From Paracoccus zhejiangensis (GTDB lineage Bacteria > Pseudomonadota > Alphaproteobacteria > Rhodobacterales > Rhodobacteraceae): 64,000 nt of DNA. The DNA lies in the NCBI RefSeq assembly GCF_002847445.1, contig NZ_CP025430.1, positions 3,902,501 to 3,966,500 on the forward strand, in the 5' to 3' direction. A program made the position numbers and the translations under genes. Below the pieces are notes generated by a model, which worked only from the letters and a program-made list of their open reading frames with translations, ran no database searches and had not been told where the DNA came from. Shown piece after piece: positions 45,715 to 55,333 of the stretch (its first letter is position 1; every line of letters starts with the position of its first letter).

Positions 45715-47561
45715 TTACTGCCCTTCTTGGGCCGCGTCGGGATCGAGGACTTGATATTGCCGAACAGGTCCGGCCGGTGGCCGTGCATCGACATGATCGT
45801 GTACTGCTGGAAGATGGTGATCACGTTGTTGGTGATCCAGTACAGCACCAGGCCCGAGGCGAAGCCGCCCAGCATGAACATGAACACCCAGGGCATCCAG
45901 GCAAAGATCATCTTCTGCGCCGGATCGGTGGGGGCCGGGTTCAGCTTCTGCTGCATCCACATGCTGATGCCGAGGATGATCGCCAGGATCGGCAGCGAGG
46001 CGCTGTGCAACAGCGTTCCCTGGCCGGGCGCGGCCCAGGGCAGCATGCCGAAGAGGTTCCACAGGCTCGAGGGATCGGGCGCCGAGAGGTCGCGGATCCA
46101 GCCGACCCAGGGGGCGTGGCGCAGTTCGATGGTGACGAAGATCACCTTGTAGAGCGAGAAGAAGATCGGGATCTGCAACAGCACCGGCAGACAGCCGGCG
46201 GCCGGGTTCACCTTCTCGCGCTTGTAAAGCTCCATCATGCCTTTCTGGAACTTGGCGCGGTCATCGCCGGTGGTCTCTTTCAGCGCCTCCATTTCGGGCT
46301 GCAATTCCTTCATCTTCGCCATCGAGACGTAGGATTTGCGGGCCAGTGGGAAGACCAGCAGCTTCAGAATGAAGGTCAGCGCGATGATCGCCCAGCCCAT
46401 ATTGCCGATATGGCCGTTCAGCCAGTGCAGCAGGCGGAAGATCGGCTTGGTCAGGAAATAGAACCAGCCCCAGTCGATCGAGTCGACGAAACGCTGGATA
46501 CCCGGGGTTTCCTCATAGCCCTTGATGACTTCCCAGACCTTCGCACCGGCGAAGAGGTAGCTGCCGGCGCTGACGGTCGCGCCCGGGGCGGCGGTCTGCA
46601 CCGGGAAGCGCGCCTCGGTCTGATAGATGTCCACGCCATCGGCATATTTCGCCACGGCGGTGAAGGACTGGCCCGGTGCCGGTGCCAGCGAGGTCATCCA
46701 GTACTTGTCGGTGAAGCCGATCCAGCCGTTCTCGGAGACCTCGTAGATATCGGCGCGGCCTTCGCGGTCGATCGGGTCTAGCTCGGCGATGTCGTCGTAT
46801 TTCTGCTCGATCAGCTCGCCGTCATGCATGCCGACGACGCCCTCGTGCAGCACGAAGAAGTTCTGCGTATCGGGCAGGCCGTGGCGGGCGATGATCCCAT
46901 AGGGCGCGGCCGAGAAGGCGGCGGTGCCGGTGTTTTCCAGCGATTGCGTCACGGTGAAAAGGTAATGGTCATCCAGCTCGAAAATGCGGCGGAAGATCTG
47001 GCCGGCGCCATTGTCCCAGACCAGCGTGACCGGCTTGCCGGGCGCCAGCGTATCGCCGGATTCGACCTGCCACAGCGTCGCCGGGCCGGGGACCAGCGCC
47101 GGATCGGTGCCAGCGGCGGGCATCCAGCCATAGACGGCGTAATAGGGTTTGGCGCCGGTCTGGGTGATCTGCTGATCAGCCCCCGGGGCGGTGGGCGTCA
47201 GTAGCCGAACGAGCGGCGACTTGTCGTCCAGCGTCTCGTGATAGTTGCGCAGCAGAAGGTCGTCGATGCGACCGCCCGCCAGCGAGATCGAGCCCGACAG
47301 CGCCGGCGAGTCGATGGTGACGCGGCCAGCCGAGGCCGAAGGATCGGTGCTGCCGGCCCCTTCTCCCAGTTGCGCGCCGCCGGTGGCGGCTGCGGTCGTT
47401 GCCTCACTTGCAGGGGCGGTGACGCCGCCCTCGGTCTGGGTAACGGCGGTGGGCTCGGCCGGCGGGGCTGGAGGCTCCGGGGCGAAGACGGTGTACCACA
47501 CCAGGATCACCAGGAACGACAGGACCGTCGCCAGGATGAGATTGCGGTTATTGTCTTCCAT
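45711..47561 (-). CDS. yidC: Membrane protein insertase YidC
   Basis: A 616-residue insertase. The first span (LILATVLSFLVILVWYTVFA) is followed by a Pro/Ala/Thr-rich linker and the large periplasmic beta-domain. Five conserved C-terminal spans include WAIIALTFILKLLVFPLARK, GCLPVLLQIPIFFSLYKVIF and GFASGLVLYWITNNVITIFQ. The cytoplasmic loop holds MKELQPEMEALKE. It inserts inner-membrane proteins with or without Sec. It begins the yidC-MOSC-engB-argB run and is normal in length. Confidence 0.98.
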   Translation of the reverse strand: MEDNNRNLILATVLSFLVILVWYTVFAPEPPAPPAEPTAVTQTEGGVTAPASEATTAAATGGAQLGEGAGSTDPSASAGRVTIDSPALSGSISLAGGRIDDLLLRNYHETLDDKSPLVRLLTPTAPGADQQITQTGAKPYYAVYGWMPAAGTDPALVPGPATLWQVESGDTLAPGKPVTLVWDNGAGQIFRRIFELDDHYLFTVTQSLENTGTAAFSAAPYGIIARHGLPDTQNFFVLHEGVVGMHDGELIEQKYDDIAELDPIDREGRADIYEVSENGWIGFTDKYWMTSLAPAPGQSFTAVAKYADGVDIYQTEARFPVQTAAPGATVSAGSYLFAGAKVWEVIKGYEETPGIQRFVDSIDWGWFYFLTKPIFRLLHWLNGHIGNMGWAIIALTFILKLLVFPLARKSYVSMAKMKELQPEMEALKETTGDDRAKFQKGMMELYKREKVNPAAGCLPVLLQIPIFFSLYKVIFVTIELRHAPWVGWIRDLSAPDPSSLWNLFGMLPWAAPGQGTLLHSASLPILAIILGISMWMQQKLNPAPTDPAQKMIFAWMPWVFMFMLGGFASGLVLYWITNNVITIFQQYTIMSMHGHRPDLFGNIKSSIPTRPKKGSK

Positions 47562-47816
47562 TCCGTGTCCACCGTCATCGCGTCAGTCGCGCCGGTTCAA
47601 CAGAAGGGGGGGTGAAAGGTCAAGCGGAATCCCGTGAAAGCGAAGGCCCGGGGGGCGCAAATCGTCGCGATGCGCGCTGGTTTTCGGGCGCTCCGGGCGG
47701 CAAGCTGACGCCGCGCTGCGGCGATCGGTCGTGACGGCGGATCCGGGGCGCGCGAGGTTCTTCCTCGGGGTCGACTTCCGGCCGCCCGCTCGGCTGGCTC
47801 GCGCTGAGTCGTTGGC

Positions 47817-49124
47817 TCAGCCCGCTTTGCGCGGGGTCAGGTCGGGCAGCGTTGGGCGGTCGCGGCGAAAGCGCGACATGAAGTCACCGATCTCGGTGAT
47901 CGGCATCGGGCGGGCAATGGCATAGCCCTGCACATGGCCGCAGCCCATCTGCGCCAGGAAGCTGTGCTCCTCGGCCGATTCGACACCCTCGGCGAGGGTC
48001 GAGATGCCCAGCTGCTCGGCCAGCGCGAGCATGGCCCTGATCATGCGCTGCTGGTCCCGGTCGCGGTGGCAGTTGGTGACAAAGCTGCGGTCGATCTTGA
48101 TCCGGTTGACGCCGAAATGGCGCAGGGATTCGAGATTGGCATAGCCGGTGCCGAAATCGTCGAGGTCCAGCAGGCAACCGGCCTGGGCCAGCTGCTGCAG
48201 ATGCCAGCGGATCAGGTCGCCGCTGTTGATCGGCCCGATGCTCTCCAGCACCTCGATCACCAGCCGGCCGCGGGCTATCTGGTGGCATTCCAGCTCCCAC
48301 AGCACCATCTGGACAAAATCCGGATCGGACAGTTCCGATTGCGCCACGTTCAGGGAAACCGTCTGCACTCCCCAACCCTGTGCATCCCAGAGCTGCAGCG
48401 CCGCAAGGCATTGCCGCAGCATGGTCAGCGTCAGCGCCCCGTGATCCGCCCGGTGCATTCCGGGGATGAAATCCATCGGCGTCAGCAGGCCGCGGTTGGG
48501 GTGATGCCAGCGTGCCAGCGCCTCGAAGCCGGTAACGGCGCCGGTATCGCAGCAGATCTGCGGCTGGAAAAAGGCCTCGATCTGGCCCGACTGCGCCGCC
48601 TCCTCGACGGTGGCGGGGATCTGCGCGCCCTGGCCGCGCTCGTCATAGGCGATCAGCCGGATGCGACCCAGGTGGGCAGGGTCGGTCGGACAGAGGTGAT
48701 GCAGCCCGCAAGTCATCAACTGGCGCAAGAGTACATGGCGCGCGCCCAGGTTCTGCACCAGAACGCCGCTGATCACCGGGTTCAGCGTGATGCCGCCGAC
48801 ATGCGCCTCGGACTGGCAATGCAGCTGCAATCGCCGGGCGATGCGCATCGCCTCGATCTCGGATCGGGTGCGCAGGAGGATGGTGAAGACGCCGGGCGAG
48901 GCGCATTGGACGAAATCATGCGGGCGCATGGTACCGATCATGCGCAGGGACAGCTGGGTGAACAGATGCGCCAGCCCGGTTCGCCCCAGCCTGTCGCCGA
49001 GCAGGTCCATGTTTTCCAGCTTCAGTAGCAGCGCGATGCGGTCGCGGGCCTGTGGACGGCGCAAGCTGCCCCCGAACCGCCCGAGACCCTGGCACCATCT
49101 GTCGATCAGCGATCCGTAGCGCAT
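47817..49124 (-). CDS. EAL-domain cyclic-di-GMP phosphodiesterase with degenerate GGDEF-like N-terminus
   Basis: A 435-residue protein. Residues about 180-425 are a full EAL domain: FFQPQICCDTGAVTGFEALA (EAL motif), SLNVAQSELSD, LVIEVLES, LLDLDDFGTGYANLESLRHF, NRIKIDRSF, TLAEGVES and VQGYAIARPMP. All metal-binding acidic residues appear present, so hydrolysis of c-di-GMP to pGpG is likely. The N-terminal 150 residues look like a GGDEF fold but have no GGDEF motif. There is no membrane span. It sits between yidC and ttcA, breaking the usual rpmH-rnpA-yidD-yidC chain. Confidence 0.9.
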   Translation of the reverse strand: MRYGSLIDRWCQGLGRFGGSLRRPQARDRIALLLKLENMDLLGDRLGRTGLAHLFTQLSLRMIGTMRPHDFVQCASPGVFTILLRTRSEIEAMRIARRLQLHCQSEAHVGGITLNPVISGVLVQNLGARHVLLRQLMTCGLHHLCPTDPAHLGRIRLIAYDERGQGAQIPATVEEAAQSGQIEAFFQPQICCDTGAVTGFEALARWHHPNRGLLTPMDFIPGMHRADHGALTLTMLRQCLAALQLWDAQGWGVQTVSLNVAQSELSDPDFVQMVLWELECHQIARGRLVIEVLESIGPINSGDLIRWHLQQLAQAGCLLDLDDFGTGYANLESLRHFGVNRIKIDRSFVTNCHRDRDQQRMIRAMLALAEQLGISTLAEGVESAEEHSFLAQMGCGHVQGYAIARPMPITEIGDFMSRFRRDRPTLPDLTPRKAG

Positions 49125-49182
49125 TCCATCCTCGCCTGGCTGCCACAGGCGACAGGTCTAGGGCAGAAGCCTTGTCGTTCGG

Positions 49183-50058
49183 TTAATGTTCCGCGTCCTG
49201 CGGCAGCACAAATTCCGTCGCATTTGAGCTTTCGGGCAGCAGCGCGCTGAAATCGAAGAGGTTCGGGTCCAGCAGATGCGAGGGCCGGACATTGGCCAGC
49301 GCCCGGAACATCACCTGCCGCCGGCCCGGGGTCCGCGCCTCCCACTCGTCCAGAAGCTTCTTGACCTGCACCCGCTGCAACCCTTCCTGGCTACCGCAGA
49401 GATCGCAGGGGATGATCGGATAGTTCATCGCCCGGGCAAAACGCTCGCAATCCGCCTCGGCGATATAGGCGAGCGGGCGCAGCACGGTCAGATCGCCCTC
49501 TTCGTTCAGCAGCTTCGGCGGCATGGTCGCCAGCCTGCCGCCGTGGAAGAGGTTCATGAAAAATGTTTCCAGAATATCGTCGCGGTGATGGCCGAGGACC
49601 ACGGCGGAACAGCCTTCCTCGCGCGCGATGCGGTAAAGGTTGCCCCGGCGCAGGCGCGAGCAGAGCGCACAATAGGTCCGGCCCTGCGGCACCTTCTCTT
49701 TCACGATGGAATAGGTGTCCTGATACTCGATCCGGTGGGCGACGCCGCGCTGGCTGAGAAACTCGGGCAGCACGGTCGCTGGAAAGCCCGGCTGACCCTG
49801 GTCGAGATTGCAGGCCAGCAGGTCAACCGGCAGCAGCCCGCGCCACTGCAATTCATGCAGCACCGCCAGCAGGGTATAGCTGTCCTTGCCCCCCGACAGG
49901 CAGACCAGCCAGCGGTCGCCCTCGCGGATCATGCCGTAATCCTCGATCGCGGCCCGGGTGTCGCGGACCAGCCGCTTGCGCAACTTGCGGAACTCGGTCG
50001 AAGAGGGGGCTCCGGCAAACAGCGGATGGATCTCGTCGGTATCGCTTTCGTCCAGCAT
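49183..50058 (-). CDS. ttcA: tRNA 2-thiocytidine synthetase TtcA
   Basis: A 291-residue PP-loop ATPase that thiolates cytidine 32 of some tRNAs. The PP-loop is [13 protein letters not shown]. Cluster-binding C-x2-C pairs are seen in [12 protein letters not shown] and [27 protein letters not shown] is a family block. The start overlaps the stop of the upstream microprotein (TGATG). Confidence 0.95.
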   Translation of the reverse strand: MLDESDTDEIHPLFAGAPSSTEFRKLRKRLVRDTRAAIEDYGMIREGDRWLVCLSGGKDSYTLLAVLHELQWRGLLPVDLLACNLDQGQPGFPATVLPEFLSQRGVAHRIEYQDTYSIVKEKVPQGRTYCALCSRLRRGNLYRIAREEGCSAVVLGHHRDDILETFFMNLFHGGRLATMPPKLLNEEGDLTVLRPLAYIAEADCERFARAMNYPIIPCDLCGSQEGLQRVQVKKLLDEWEARTPGRRQVMFRALANVRPSHLLDPNLFDFSALLPESSNATEFVLPQDAEH

Positions 50059-50156
50059 CAGAAGCTTCCCAGAATCAGAAGAAACACGACCACCGCGGCG
50101 ATGGCCGCGACGACAATGGCAATCAACCCGCGCAGGATGGGCCGGGCATCAGACAT
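50058..50156 (-). CDS. 32-residue single-span membrane microprotein
   Basis: A 32-codon frame lies exactly between yidD and ttcA: it starts inside the last codons of yidD and its TGA overlaps the ttcA ATG as TGATG. The protein starts [20 protein letters not shown] and continues as a single hydrophobic helix ending in FLLILGSF. The fit between two coupled genes and the clean amphipathic-then-hydrophobic layout argue that it is translated. Function unknown; a membrane anchor or regulatory small protein is possible. Confidence 0.6.
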   Translation of the reverse strand: MSDARPILRGLIAIVVAAIAAVVVFLLILGSF

Positions 50157-50412
50157 GATCGGACCCGGCGCGCTCGGCCTGATCGCCGGGACTGCCCGGC
50201 ACCGGGTCATATCCATGCCCGCCCCAGGGATGACAGCGACAGATGCGGCGCGCGGTCAGCCAGCCGCCCTTCACCCCGCCATGCAGCGACAGCGCCTCGA
50301 GCGCATAGGCCGAGCAGGTGGGCTGGAAGCGGCAACCATGCCCGACCCAGGGCGAGGCCACGAGGCGATAGCCGCGTACCGGCAGGGCCAGCAGATGGGC
50401 AAGCGGGCTCAT
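50149..50412 (-). CDS. yidD: Membrane protein insertion efficiency factor YidD
   Basis: An 87-residue YidD. The signature is RFQPTCSAYALEALSLHGG followed by RICRCHPWGGHGYDPVP, with conserved Cys residues. It helps YidC-dependent insertion. It overlaps rnpA by four bases. The C-terminal tail ([12 protein letters not shown]) is variable. Confidence 0.95.
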   Translation of the reverse strand: MSPLAHLLALPVRGYRLVASPWVGHGCRFQPTCSAYALEALSLHGGVKGGWLTARRICRCHPWGGHGYDPVPGSPGDQAERAGSDHV

Positions 50413-50807
50413 GCCCGGTGCACCTTGTCCAGCGCGGCGATCAGTTCAGCCCGCATGGCGGCGAAGTCGCGGCTGACCGTGGCCTCGGGCCGGCCGACCA
50501 GCACGTAATCCCAGCCATCCCGTGCCCGCCCCGGCAGAACCTCGCGCGCCAACGCCCTGAGCCGCCGCTTGGCGCGGTTGCGCATCACCGCATTGCCGAG
50601 TTTCTTCGAGCAGGTATAGCCGATGCGCGGCCCTGCCTCATCGCCACGCAAACGGGCTTGCAGCAGGAAGGCGGGCATTCCCTGACGACGGGCCTTGGCC
50701 GCGGCAAGGAAATCGGCGCGCTTGCGCAGGGTGTCGGCCATGCGAAAAGCCGCCCTGCCGGCATCCTTTGGCTGCGGATCAGCGTCGGGATGGGGCAGAG
50801 GCGGCAT
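50409..50807 (-). CDS. rnpA: Ribonuclease P protein component
   Basis: A 132-residue RnpA, the protein cofactor of RNase P for tRNA 5' processing. Conserved parts are LRKRADFLAAAKAR and the RNR box RIGYTCSKKLGNAVMRNRAK followed by RRLRALAREVLP. The N-terminal 20 residues precede the usual start; an internal ATG at residue 23 (MADTLRKRADF) is an alternative. It follows rpmH by about 50 bases. Confidence 0.95.
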   Translation of the reverse strand: MPPLPHPDADPQPKDAGRAAFRMADTLRKRADFLAAAKARRQGMPAFLLQARLRGDEAGPRIGYTCSKKLGNAVMRNRAKRRLRALAREVLPGRARDGWDYVLVGRPEATVSRDFAAMRAELIAALDKVHRA

Positions 50808-50854
50808 CGTCCGGGCCTCCGGTCAATGCGGCGGGCGCAAGCCCGCCAGCAGGA

Positions 50855-50989
50855 TCAGGCCGACAGGCGCTTGCGGCCCTTGGCGCGGCGGCGGTTCAGC
50901 ACCAGACGGCCGGCCTTGGTGGCCATGCGGGCGCGGAAGCCGTGACGGCGCGCACGAACAAGGTTCGAGGGTTGGAAGGTGCGCTTCAT
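50855..50989 (-). CDS. rpmH: 50S ribosomal protein L34
   Basis: A 44-residue L34 with the invariant [20 protein letters not shown] start and the basic RKRLSA end. It is the first gene of the leftward rpmH-rnpA-yidD-microprotein-ttcA unit. The 250-base gap to the divergent histidine kinase should hold its promoter. Confidence 0.98.
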   Translation of the reverse strand: MKRTFQPSNLVRARRHGFRARMATKAGRLVLNRRRAKGRKRLSA

Positions 50990-51236
50990 GGTCTTGTCTC
51001 CGGGTCGTGTTCTTGCGGGTGGCGATAGCGGGAAAGGCACGGACAGGCAATAGCCTCGGGCCCGTGCGCATGACGCCGGTTCATTCGAGATGCGCTGGAT
51101 AGGGCAGGGGGGCTGCCAAGTCAACCACCGAATCCGCACCCATGGACAGGGAACCGGAAAGCGATCACGTTTGTTTGACCTCGATGGGGCGAGCACCCAT
51201 TTGAAGCGGATCACGCACGGCGTCAGAACCGGGATT

Positions 51237-52664
51237 ATGAAGCGACTGAATACCTTGTCCGGCAGGTTTGCGGCACTGACGATCCTGTTCGTCGTGCTGG
51301 CGGAGCTGTTCATCCTGTTGCCGGCGCTGTCGGATTTCCGCCGTGACTACCTGGAATCGCGGCTGGAACGGGCCCAGATCGCCAGCCTGGCGCTGCTGGC
51401 GACCGACGAGACGCTGGCCTCGGAACTGGAAAGCGAACTTCTGCAGAATGCCGGGGTCTTCAACGTCGTGCTGAGGCGCGACGATATCCGCCAGCTTGTG
51501 CTGTCTTCGCAACTGCCCGGCCCGGTCGAGGCGACTTATGACCTGCGCGAGACCTCGATGATGGGGTCGATCGACGATGCGCTGATGCAGCTTGGCGATT
51601 CGCGGCACCGGGTCATCCGGGTCATCGGCGCGCCGGTGAACCAGGCCGGGCAGCTGATCGAGATCACCATGGACGCGCAGCCGCTGCAGCAGGCGATGGT
51701 CGATTTCGGCCTGCGCATCCTGATGATCTCGGCAGCCTTCTCGGTGGCGACGGCGGTGATGCTGAACCTCGTGGCGCAGCGGCTGATCCTGAAACCCATG
51801 CGCCGGGTCATCCAGCACATGTCCGCCTATGCCGAGGCGCCCGAGGATGTGCGTCACATCATCCAGCCCGACGCCCGCATCGCCGAGCTGCGCGAGGCCG
51901 AACAGGCGCTGGCCTCGATGCAGAAGACCGTGACCTCGTCGCTGAAGCAGAAGGAACGCATGGCGCAGCTGGGGCAGGCGGTGGCCAAGATCAGCCATGA
52001 CCTGCGCAACATCCTGACCACCAGCCAGATCTTTGCCGACCGGCTGGAGGACAGCGCCGATCCCAAGGTGCGCCGGGCCGCGCCGAAGCTGGTCAATTCG
52101 ATCAGCCGGGCGGTGAACCTGTGCGAGACCACGCTGGCCTTCGGCAAGGCCGAGGAGCCGGCGCCCTCGCTGTCGCGCTTCAGCCTCGGCAAGCTGACCG
52201 CCGAGGTGATCGAGGCCGAGTCGCTGGCCGGGGATGGGGCGAAGCACCCGGTCGAGTTCGTCACCGACATTCCCGTCAGCCTGAACATCCGCGCCGACCG
52301 AGAACAGCTGTACCGGGTGCTGTCGAACCTCGCCCGCAACGCCCGGCAGGCGATTGAGGGCGCGGGCCAGCCCGGCACGGTCGAGATCGGTGCCGGCGAG
52401 GGCGACAGCGACTGGTGGATCCGCGTCGGCGATACCGGGCCCGGACTGCCGGTCAAGGCCCGCGACTACCTGTTCCAGCCCTTCACCGGCAGCGCGCGCA
52501 AGGGCGGCACCGGTCTGGGCCTCACCATCGCCGCCGACCTGATCCGCGGCCATGGCGGCCGGCTGGAGCTTCTGCGCAGCGATTCCGAGGGCAGCGAGTT
52601 CATGATCCACATCCCGCGCGACATGGCGATCCTGCCCGCAAGCGAGGCCGCGGCGGCAAACTGA
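51237..52664 (+). CDS. Membrane sensor histidine kinase
   Basis: A 475-residue kinase. Two membrane spans (about 12-32 and 160-180) flank a 125-residue periplasmic sensor region of unknown type. A HAMP-like linker follows, then the phosphoacceptor in [13 protein letters not shown] and a HATPase domain with [14 protein letters not shown] (N box), DTGPGLP and [10 protein letters not shown]. The H-box variant SHDLRNIL is the HisKA-like form seen in alphaproteobacteria. No response regulator is nearby, so it is an orphan here. It is divergent from rpmH. Confidence 0.9.
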   Translation: MKRLNTLSGRFAALTILFVVLAELFILLPALSDFRRDYLESRLERAQIASLALLATDETLASELESELLQNAGVFNVVLRRDDIRQLVLSSQLPGPVEATYDLRETSMMGSIDDALMQLGDSRHRVIRVIGAPVNQAGQLIEITMDAQPLQQAMVDFGLRILMISAAFSVATAVMLNLVAQRLILKPMRRVIQHMSAYAEAPEDVRHIIQPDARIAELREAEQALASMQKTVTSSLKQKERMAQLGQAVAKISHDLRNILTTSQIFADRLEDSADPKVRRAAPKLVNSISRAVNLCETTLAFGKAEEPAPSLSRFSLGKLTAEVIEAESLAGDGAKHPVEFVTDIPVSLNIRADREQLYRVLSNLARNARQAIEGAGQPGTVEIGAGEGDSDWWIRVGDTGPGLPVKARDYLFQPFTGSARKGGTGLGLTIAADLIRGHGGRLELLRSDSEGSEFMIHIPRDMAILPASEAAAAN

Positions 52665-52725
52665 TTTTTCCGACATTTTGCCCTTGCATCCCCCGCGGCC
52701 ACCATCTAGATCACCGCCCTACGAC

Positions 52726-52802
52726 GGACCCGTAGCTCAGCTGGATAGAGCACTAGACTACGAATCTAGGGGTCGGGCGTTCGAATCGCTCCGGGTCCGC
52801 CA
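52726..52802 (+). tRNA. tRNA-Arg (anticodon ACG)
   Basis: A full cloverleaf of 77 bases with encoded CCA. The acceptor stem pairs GGACCCG with CGGGTCC, the anticodon stem CTAGA with TCTAG around CTACGAA (anticodon ACG, read as ICG after editing), and the T arm contains GTTCGAATC. The gene marks the border between core chromosome and accessory DNA to the right. Confidence 0.96.
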
Positions 52803-52810
52803 TTTAAATC

Positions 52811-52844
52811 AACCGCTTAGGCATTTCGCCGAGGCGGTTTTTTT
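52811..52844 (+). terminator. Terminator after tRNA-Arg
   Basis: AACCGCTTAGGC pairs with GCCGAGGCGGTT (two imperfect pairs) around ATTTC, followed by a T7 run. Confidence 0.85.
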
Positions 52845-52847
52845 ATG

Positions 52848-52869
52848 CGGGCTACCACCGGGCTACCAC
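52848..52869 (+). repeat. Tandem 11-bp direct repeat beyond the tRNA terminator
   Basis: Two adjacent perfect copies of CGGGCTACCAC, 45 bases beyond the tRNA 3' end, at the start of the accessory region. They could be integrase arm-type sites or the remains of an attachment region. Confidence 0.55.
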
Positions 52870-53697
52870 GGATTCTTGTTTCGGCTCGCGGCGGGGTGGG
52901 GGATTGGTCGGGCGACTTGTTCTTGAGTCTCAGGATGACGCGCCGGGGCGGTTGGGTAGATCAAGAATTCACAGCGGGCTTTGCTCATGCGCGGTTACGT
53001 CCGTTACTAGTTACTTATTAGAGCAACATATTGTATTTATTGTGTTAGTCGCACCTCGTTTGTTTGGATCACTGTAACACGTGGCTGTCCGCCTGTTACG
53101 AGGCGACGGGTTCGTTAGTGCCTGGTTCTGGTAAAGAACAACAACCACAACCGAAACTGAAAGTTCTTCCAGGCGGTTGGAACGCGCACGCAGCGGGGCG
53201 CGAATATACCCGCACTGCAGTCACCCGCGAAGAACCTATGGTCTTCCCGACAGGGCAGGTCGCGGCGGTGAAGGCAAGGCGGGCAGTGCGCGAGGTTGGA
53301 GCGTTTGCATGGTCATGCCGCCCGGCGGTGCTGCAGATCTGACCGTTCACGAGGATGGTATCACCGCATCGGTTGCATGAGGGACGACGCCGAGGGGACT
53401 GTGATGTTCAGAATGTGACTGGACCATATCATTTCTTCATCGCCGCTCTGCGCGACCTAGGGTCTACGGGCGATAGATGCGCAGCCTTATGGGCCGGACA
53501 GGTCGCGCGAAGGCGGTCAGTAAGCCGCAACGCACAACCTCGTACCAAAGGCGACAGCAGACCACCTCGGGGCCGGGAAACGCCACCGCCTTTGGGGGTT
53601 ACAAAGGGAGGCTTCTTGCATTTCATGGCACGATTGTACCGTAGCCTCAGCCGGGGCGCGGAGGGCATGCTTGAGGCCGTAAGCGAAGTGCAGTGTT
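52870..53697. other. Accessory sequence without a supportable gene
   Basis: About 830 bases between the tRNA-side repeat and the second IS427-like copy. Frames at 53064-53342 (plus) and 53355-53756 (plus) are open but match nothing I recognise, lack good ribosome-binding sites, and have mixed composition. The first 200 bases are A/T-richer than the chromosome. It is probably remnant mobile or integrated DNA. Confidence 0.4.
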
Positions 53698-53701
53698 CTA
53701 G

Positions 53702-54548
53702 AGTTGAGACTCAATCATGTCCACCAGATGATGACGGCTGCGATTGCGACGGCTGAAGCGAAGTTGATGGCCAGTTTGTCGTAGCGGGTGGCGATGCGCC
53801 GCCAGTCTTTTAGCCTGCAGAAAGCGCGCTCGATCCTGTTTCTGGCGATAGAGGCGACCGGATCATAGGGGATTGGGCGCTTTCGGGACCGGGTTGAGGG
53901 AATGACGGCCTCGGTCTTGCTGGCTGCGAGGCGCGCCCGCAGGCTGTTTGCATCATAACCTCTGTCGGCCAGCAGACGGCCGGGTGGCGGCAGCTTGTCC
54001 AGCAATGCAGGCGCGGCCGAGATATCCGCGCCGTTTCCGTGCCCGAGGAGAAAGGCCACAGCCCGCCCGCACCCATCTGTCAGGGCGTGGATTTTGGTGG
54101 TTGGACCACCACGCGAGCGCCCGATGGCCTGAACTTGCGCCCCCCTTTTCCGCCATGAGCCGAGCGATGCGCCCGCACGGCGGTACTGTCGATGCTCAGT
54201 TCGTCCGGCAGTTCCACCTGAGCCGAGAGCGTGGCGAAGATGCGCGCCCAAAGGCCGCGATGGCTCCATCGGTTGAAGCGATTGTAGATCGTCGTCGAGG
54301 GGCCATAGACAGACGGGCAATCCTGCCAGCGACACCCAACCCGGAGCACATGAATAATCCCGCTGATCACCCGGCGATCATCCACCCTGCGTGCGCCAGG
54401 CTGATTCCGCGGCAGCAAAGGTTCAATCGCTGCCCAAGCTCGGTCCGAAAGCCAAAATTCACCTGCCATGCGCCTCATCCGTCTGATGCCGTTGCTACAG
54501 TGAATCAGACGGATGAAATCCAATCAATGGATTGATTGGGTTTGGAGG
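53702..54548 (-). mobile_element. IS5-family (IS427-like) insertion sequence, copy 2
   Basis: An 847-bp element flanked by CTAG at 53698-53701 and 54549-54552. The inner terminal repeats (CTCAATCA and CCCAATCA type) match, but the outermost bases are diverged. It has the same two-frame transposase layout as 619-1458. It has inserted next to a cut IS5-type transposase start at 54553-54658. Confidence 0.8.
53715..54466 (-). CDS. IS5-family transposase, two frames (copy 2)
   Basis: The likely start is the ATG at 54466 (MAGEFWLSDRAWAAIEPLLP). The first catalytic Asp is in LSIDSTAVRAHRSAHG. The frame shifts at the A4G6 run (54140-54149, opposite strand) into GRSRGGPTTKIHALTDGCG, LLADRGYDANSLRARL and RNRIERAFCRLKDWRRIATR, ending at 53715. 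All DDE landmarks are kept. The protein is clearly related to, but not identical with, the 632-1380 enzyme, so these are distinct subtypes rather than a recent duplication. Confidence 0.8.
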
Positions 54549-54552
54549 CTAG

Positions 54553-54658
54553 GCCAGACCGCCCCGGATCGCCCGCCTTACCCGGCAAAAGCGTGGCGAT
54601 CCTCTCCCATTGCGCGTCGTTCAACTCATAGTGCTTCGTGACCATCATCGGCTCCATG
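54553..54658 (-). pseudogene. Start fragment of a different IS5-type transposase
   Basis: From the ATG at 54658 the frame reads [20 protein letters not shown] then [13 protein letters not shown] and is cut by the IS427-like element. The E-L-x-D-x-QW-R-I-x-LLPG pattern is the N-terminus of IS1031/ISL2-type transposases. The remainder is not found on the other side of the insertion, so sequence was also lost. Confidence 0.65.
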
Positions 54659-54725
54659 TCCAAACATGGAACCCTATGAATCACTCAAATCCCCCACTGG
54701 GAATCCCGAATGTCGATCCCGCCTA

Positions 54726-55310
54726 GGCTCTGTGGACAATCATCTCAATGCGATGAGCGTGGCGACGAGGTTCCAGTTGGCGGCGTAGCTGCTGTCGGTT
54801 TTGTCGTGGCGCGTAGCTATGCCTCTGAACTCTTTTACTTTTGCGAAGTAGTTCTCGAACAGATGCCGCCATCCGTATGCGTCGGCATCATAGTTGCGCT
54901 TGTGTTCTCGGTTGGCTTTGGGCGGGATCACAGCGGTTGCACCCCGCTGATCCAGCTCTTCCAGCAGCCAGTTTGCGTCGAACGTCTTGTCCGCCAGAAG
55001 CGCGCCGAACGGAACGCCCCGGATCAACGGCGCAACGCCCGTCATGTCATAGCCTGGCCGGGGAGCAGCAGGAAACGCACCAGATTGCCGAGCGCGTCGA
55101 CCAATACAACGATCTTGGTCGTCAACTCGCCGCGCGAGCGTCCAATGGACTGAGCGTGAGTCCCCCTTTTGCGCCCGTCGCCTTCTGGTGAACCGAAACG
55201 ATGGTGCCGTCTATGAGGGCGTATTCGAGGTCAGGATCATCACTCATGGCATTGAAAAGGCGTTCGAAAACGCCGTGCTCTGCCCACCGCCGGAAACGCC
55301 GGAACTGTAA
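54726..55310 (-). pseudogene. IS5-type transposase remnant (C-terminal part)
   Basis: On the minus strand the frame reads FRRFRRWAEHGVFERLFNAM and LEYALIDGTIVSVHQKATG (first Asp), shifts after AKGG into GRSRGELTTKIVVLVDALGN, and continues with LLADKTFDANWLLEELD and ENYFAKVKEFRGIATRHDKT to 54740. The N-terminus is missing because the IS3 remnant begins at 55311. The left terminus is near 54726. Confidence 0.75.
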
Positions 55311-55333
55311 TGACCCAGCGGGATCTGCTCAGG

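Noticed and set aside
53064..53342. Plus-strand frame that faintly recalls phage terminase small subunits
   Set aside because: Only a short Pro/Lys-rich stretch is similar; there is no ribosome-binding site and no neighbouring phage genes.
53355..53756. Plus-strand frame with a stretch like the tail of nitronate monooxygenases (ALWAGQVA)
   Set aside because: The similarity is only a few residues, the surrounding sequence does not fit, and the frame runs into the IS copy.
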